This document shows positions 59,690-64,000 of a stretch of DNA of 64,000 bases, piece by piece. Within the stretch, counting starts at the first letter, position 1; every line of letters starts with the position of its first letter. The stretch comes from Jacaranda mimosifolia (taxonomy: Eukaryota; Streptophyta; Magnoliopsida; Lamiales; Bignoniaceae). Under the pieces are notes generated by a model. It did no database searches. It saw only the letters and a program-made list of their open reading frames with translations, and was not told where the DNA came from. Both the position numbers and the translations under genes were made by a program. The stretch lies in assembly GCA_018894105.1 (NCBI GenBank), contig CM032127.1, forward strand, positions 3,381,001 to 3,445,000, written 5' to 3'.

Positions 59690-61680
59690 GTGGATTTCTA
59701 TCTTTGCTGGGCAGCCTCTGATTGATGAAGTACATGTAATTGAATAATGGCAAAACATCCTGGTTCCTTTCTGAGAACGGACTATAATGTGGTGTATGAA
59801 TTTTGTATTCTATTGATATTTAATGAGCAACACGTTCTTAGTTTTGTTAATTGGTTCATGTTATCAAAATATAATGTTTACAAGATGGTGCTTTCAATTA
59901 ATTGCATCGCCATATATGCATGGACGAATGGTTGTATTTCTGAAGAGTAATCTAGGATTTAAACTGGTGTTTCTGGTTTAATTCTATCTGAAATGTGTGG
60001 GTGCTGAGGAGCCTTGTCAACAATTGGTTCTGCTCCAGCTTCTTTCCATATGCTGAAAATGCCTGTGTTTGTACGCATGTTCCTTTCATCACGTAATATA
60101 TTAAACTCTCTGCAGCAGTAAGTGCACAACCTGATCACAATAAAATAAAGGGATGGACAAATCTAAATGAAGGGAAAGGGAAGAAAGAAGGGAAACTGCT
60201 AACTTCCCATCAAAATATTTCAATGATCTTAATGAAGTCTTCAATCCTTTGAAAGTAGATAATATTATCTGGCCTTACTCTGACTGCGATGCCAGTGAAG
60301 TATTTGCCCGTTTTGGATGTTATGACTCGAAACATAGAAGTGAAGTTCCCAAGTGAAAAAAGAAAAGAAAATAGAGAAAGGTTTTCTTTCAGCCTCAGGT
60401 TGTTGGAACAAACTTATCTTGATTCAGTTAGTATTATCTGCTTATGGACATTCCATGTGATACCGTGATAGCCTGGCCATGCTTCAATTTATGGACTGTT
60501 TCTTGTAGTTATAGGTCACCTTCCATTTTGTCATAAATACAGAGCTTCTCCCAGGGACACAAAATTTTTAACTATTCCTCATAGTTTTGCCAAATGGAGA
60601 TTGGACTGCCGATTGTAAATTCCGAGTTTGAAAAAAAAAAATAATCACATGAAAGATTAATAAAAGTGAGGTATCTTCAAGAAAAGAATAATATATTAGC
60701 TCAAAGCATACAATTATTTAAAGCAAGAATTAATATTGTCTTTGTTATAGTATGGTAATAGACATTCAAGTAATAAGAAATGCCTACTTATTCTTTAGAA
60801 TTTGCATCATGAGATGAGTATGGTTAACTCAATTTGAAATTCTAACCCGGAGTGCAGCAAAATTCAATTTAAAATAGCTACTACTCTATTAGACATGGAA
60901 GGTCCAAATGAATCCATAACAACTACGGACAGATCTAAAGTCCACGGTATAAATACCATATTTTTAGGTATTTTACATGCATTTACCACACCAACATTTT
61001 AGCCAACTTTACTTTTCATTATTATGTTCCACCGACTTTGATGTTGGAGGATTTTGAATGCGATCCAGCCCATTTACAATTTCAAATAGTTGATTGAATA
61101 ATTTTATTTGAATTTTACGCCATAATCTAATTCGAAATAAAAGAGAATTTCCTACACTCACGTCATTGTCTAACATTATTAATTATTTGATGTCTTCTTC
61201 AAACATGATAAAGGGTTAAACTTTGCACCTAAGACTATACAAACTTCAACTTTACTATTTGATTGAAAGTTGATACCCTTTTTTGTATTACAAATTAATA
61301 TGGATCACAATTGAAAAAAGGAAACATGGGATATTTTTGCACGATTCACGCACTCACACATATATAAAAGTGCATCAAATTATGCAATTATTTACGTCTC
61401 AATTTAGGCCACTACTAAGTTATAGATATGACCATGAATCAATAAATGATAGAAGTGAAAAAACCTTTTATTGATTTATTAAAAATCATGAAAATGATAA
61501 GCATTTAGTTCCAAACAATACATATATATGCACGTATAGTTTAGATTGCATTGATTTGGTCAATAAAATCGCACTTGTGAAAAATTGAAATCTAATAAAA
61601 ATAAAACCAAAAATAAACTTCCTTGCATCCAAAACGATCCACTTTCTAATCGTCTAATTTATTTTGTTGCCACAGACCGT
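59690..61680. other. QCR7 3' UTR and intergenic sequence
   Basis: 3' UTR probably to about 59960. Beyond it AT-rich sequence without recognisable genes. Confidence 0.5.
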
Positions 61681-61810
61681 GTAGGCATATTTATTTGGAG
61701 AATTTTTGTAGGCCATCATATCTATGCAAATATGCAATAGTGTATGTATATTTATTTGGAGAATTTTTGTAGGTCATCATATCTAAGCAAATATGCAATA
61801 GTGTAGGTAT
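61681..61810. repeat. 61-bp direct tandem repeat, about 2 copies
   Basis: TTATTTGGAGAATTTTTGTA then GG(C/T)CATCATATCTA ... ATGCAATAGTGTA; GGAGAA falls at 61697 and 61758. Two or three differences between copies. Confidence 0.9.
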
Positions 61811-62799
61811 AGTCACTATTCCAATTAAAAGGTTTGATTTAATGTATATTTGAAGTTCGCACTGTTAGGAGTCTATTAAATTCAAGTTGAGGAGTTGTGA
61901 TAAGATTAAAGAATAAATGATAAATTGATTCCTAAAAAATAATCTAAAATTTTTTAAAGCATGATATGTTGTCCTTAATGGTGTTTTATACCTTCACTTA
62001 CTGAGAAATATTTAGATTTAGTAGATGGCCCCTATTTTCATACAAAAGTCATTCTAATTTAAATACATTGTATTATATTGTCAAGGATCGAACTATAGGA
62101 ACAATATCTATATTGCATCAATTATGATATAATTTCTATATTTAACATTCTTTCAACAATAGCTATTTGCATTATCTATACTATGTAAACAAGAATGAGA
62201 ATGATGATTTTTACACTAATATTGTAAATTTTAATTTGTCAGATATATTCCTATGAGTAGGTTATAACTCTCTTATTCTATTAATGCGCCCAAAATTTGT
62301 TACTCATAGTTCTTTTCTCCCCACTCATATTCTCAAAATAACTGACAATTACTTTGTACCCATTAGAATTACGTGTTATAACAGCTAATTTAAAAAAAAA
62401 AAAACATTATGAAGATCACATACTGTATGGAGAATTTAGGCACAAACTTCAAAAACCACAATACTAATATTTTTATGATGTGCATAATTGATATATGAAA
62501 AGGATATGCATGCATGATTGAAGACAAGAGCATTTAAGGAGATGAACACTTGAAAAGTAGATAAATTAAGGGCCATAGAATATGAAGAAAATAAACTTAG
62601 AATTGTGCCGGAAATCTGAAGGTGCGGGTTCCGCTCATTCAATGCCTTCACTTTTACTAACAATCGTCGGCTGCCCTGCGCTGTGTCTCTTTCAACACGA
62701 GAGGAGCTATACGCCCAACCCTAAATTTGGGTCGCCGTACGAAGTTGTCGACGTGGTATTACTATGGTCGTTTCATATGAAAATAACAACCTAAGAATA

Positions 62800-62832
<33 letters not shown>

Positions 62833-63340
62833 GTAATATATCTTTTTTGGTAATTATATCTTTTTCACTTTTAAAGTTGTGATGTTTTTCTCTTGATAAT
62901 GTGATTTGGAATTACGGATTTTTGAGTGCGATAATAATTACAAGAAATTTCAAAATAAATTGATAAATCAAAACTAGAGAAAATAAAAGTATTTTTATTG
63001 TTCTTAATCAAAAAGTAAATCAAATGAACGCGGTTAAAAGGTGCAATTTCTCATAATAGAGTTCATACTCTTAGAATAGGCATTCATGAGTTCTAAAAGC
63101 TACATATTTATTATGTCAAATGCTAATTTATTGAGTTACTGATTACATAATTGATCTTTTAGATTTGTAGTAAAACATATCAATTTTTACTCAGATTTTT
63201 ATGGGGAAATCTAGATCCATTGAAACAAATGCAACACATTTCTTGATTTGATCTTCTTTTTTTTGTGTGTGTGTGGGGTGGGGGGAGGGGAGTTTGGCCC
63301 ATTAATACAAATGTAATGCAATTGCTAATATAAATGGGCA
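61811..63340. other. Intergenic sequence with one GC-richer block
   Basis: 62600-62770 is GC-richer than its surroundings (TCGTCGGCTGCCCTGCGCTG, GGGTCGCCGTACGAAGTTG) and holds a 70-codon ORF, but I recognise no protein. A (CA)n microsatellite lies at 62799-62823. No gene called. Confidence 0.4.
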
Positions 63341-64000
63341 TTAGGGCTGTCAACGGATCGGATTTGGATCGAATTTGTCATATTCGAATCCGAATTTAAT
63401 TAACAAAACTAATATCTGAATCCGAACCCGAAAGCCTATAGGATCTTTCTTAGTCAATACCACATATGAATATGATGGATATCCGAATTTCGATTAAAAA
63501 ATCCGACCCGGTTTATTTTTTTCTTTATTTTTTTTTCCTTTTAAATTTTATAAAAAATTTGTATTTATAAAGTAAATATATGTAATATTTGAATTTTTAA
63601 CAACTTTTTATTATATATTAGTTCAAAGGTTAAATATTTTAATACTAAACTCATTTTTTACATTATATTAATGTATAGATGAACTATTATATATTATTAT
63701 ATTTGATATTTTATCAATATTTCTCTTATTTTTAAGGTTAAAAACTCAATATTAATAATATAATATAGATATTAATATAGATATTAGGTCAATATAATAC
63801 ATAGATTTTATTTTAAAATCTTTATTAATATTATATATATGAGTATTAATTTAATAAAAAATATTAAGGTTCAGATTCAGATATTTAACGGATGTGATTG
63901 CTTAATTCCATATCCGATCCACTTATTTCGGATTTTGAATATTTATAATCGGATCTAATCCATCGAATATTTTAATCGAATAAAAATTCTAAAATTCGGA
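63341..64000. repeat. Dispersed repeat starting TTAGGGCTGTCAACGG, runs off the window
   Basis: Same start as 26421. It is built from CGGATTTGGATCGAAT, ATATCCGAATTTCG and, near the end, GATATTTAACGGATGTG and ATCGAATATTTTAATCG in inverted sense, so this looks like a large TIR-type element with AT-rich centre. The right end lies outside the window. Confidence 0.5.

Overview
This is nuclear DNA of a flowering plant, most likely a eudicot. The evidence is GT-AG introns with AT-rich interiors, plant-specific gene families (3-ketoacyl-CoA synthase, EG45/PNP-like secreted protein, BOR-type borate exporter, AKT/Shaker K+ channel, plant-type H2A.Z), abundant small TIR elements, two Helitrons, a 5'-truncated LINE, and nuclear copies of plastid and mitochondrial RNA genes. 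I cannot name the species.

Layout. 1-379 is the 3' end of a KCS gene (+). 1343-3544 is an intact two-exon H2A.Z gene (-), tail-to-tail with KCS. 2904-14410 and 14525-29126 are the two units (A and B) of a large direct tandem duplication. Each unit carries the H2A.Z promoter and first exon and one EG45/PNP-like gene (-, 9338-9849 and 24944-25458). The breakpoint lies inside the H2A.Z intron, so only unit A is joined to exon 2; unit B has an orphan promoter plus exon 1. Unit B is about 3 kb longer because of B-only material: a 2.65 kb Helitron, three small TIR elements, a repeat fragment and a mitochondrial rrn18 fragment. Unit A has two hAT-type MITEs not seen in B. Comparing the units gives empty sites and relative ages for several insertions.

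29127-42600 is AT-rich and gene-poor: many Tourist/PIF-like MITEs (one a head-to-tail dimer between a single TSD pair), a second Helitron (38812-40650) and older repeat debris.

42600-59700 is the gene-rich part. A BOR4-like borate transporter (+, 13 coding exons, 663 aa) is followed by a 150-bp tandem repeat and a plastid trnA fragment, an AKT-family inward-rectifier K+ channel (-, 11 exons, about 912 aa), a LINE remnant with a perfect 17-bp TSD just upstream of that channel, and mitochondrial complex III subunit QCR7 (+, 4 exons, 123 aa). From 59690 to the end I see no gene, only a 61-bp tandem repeat, a CA microsatellite and the start of a repeat also found at 26421.

The genes do not form a pathway; they are ordinary unlinked plant genes (wax/VLCFA synthesis, chromatin, apoplastic signalling, boron and potassium transport, respiration). 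The most informative biology is structural: the duplication that split H2A.Z, a possible gene-conversion tract between the EG45 copies, and mobile-element insertions whose junctions can be read directly. Coordinates of multi-exon genes are CDS spans; exons are listed in the evidence.
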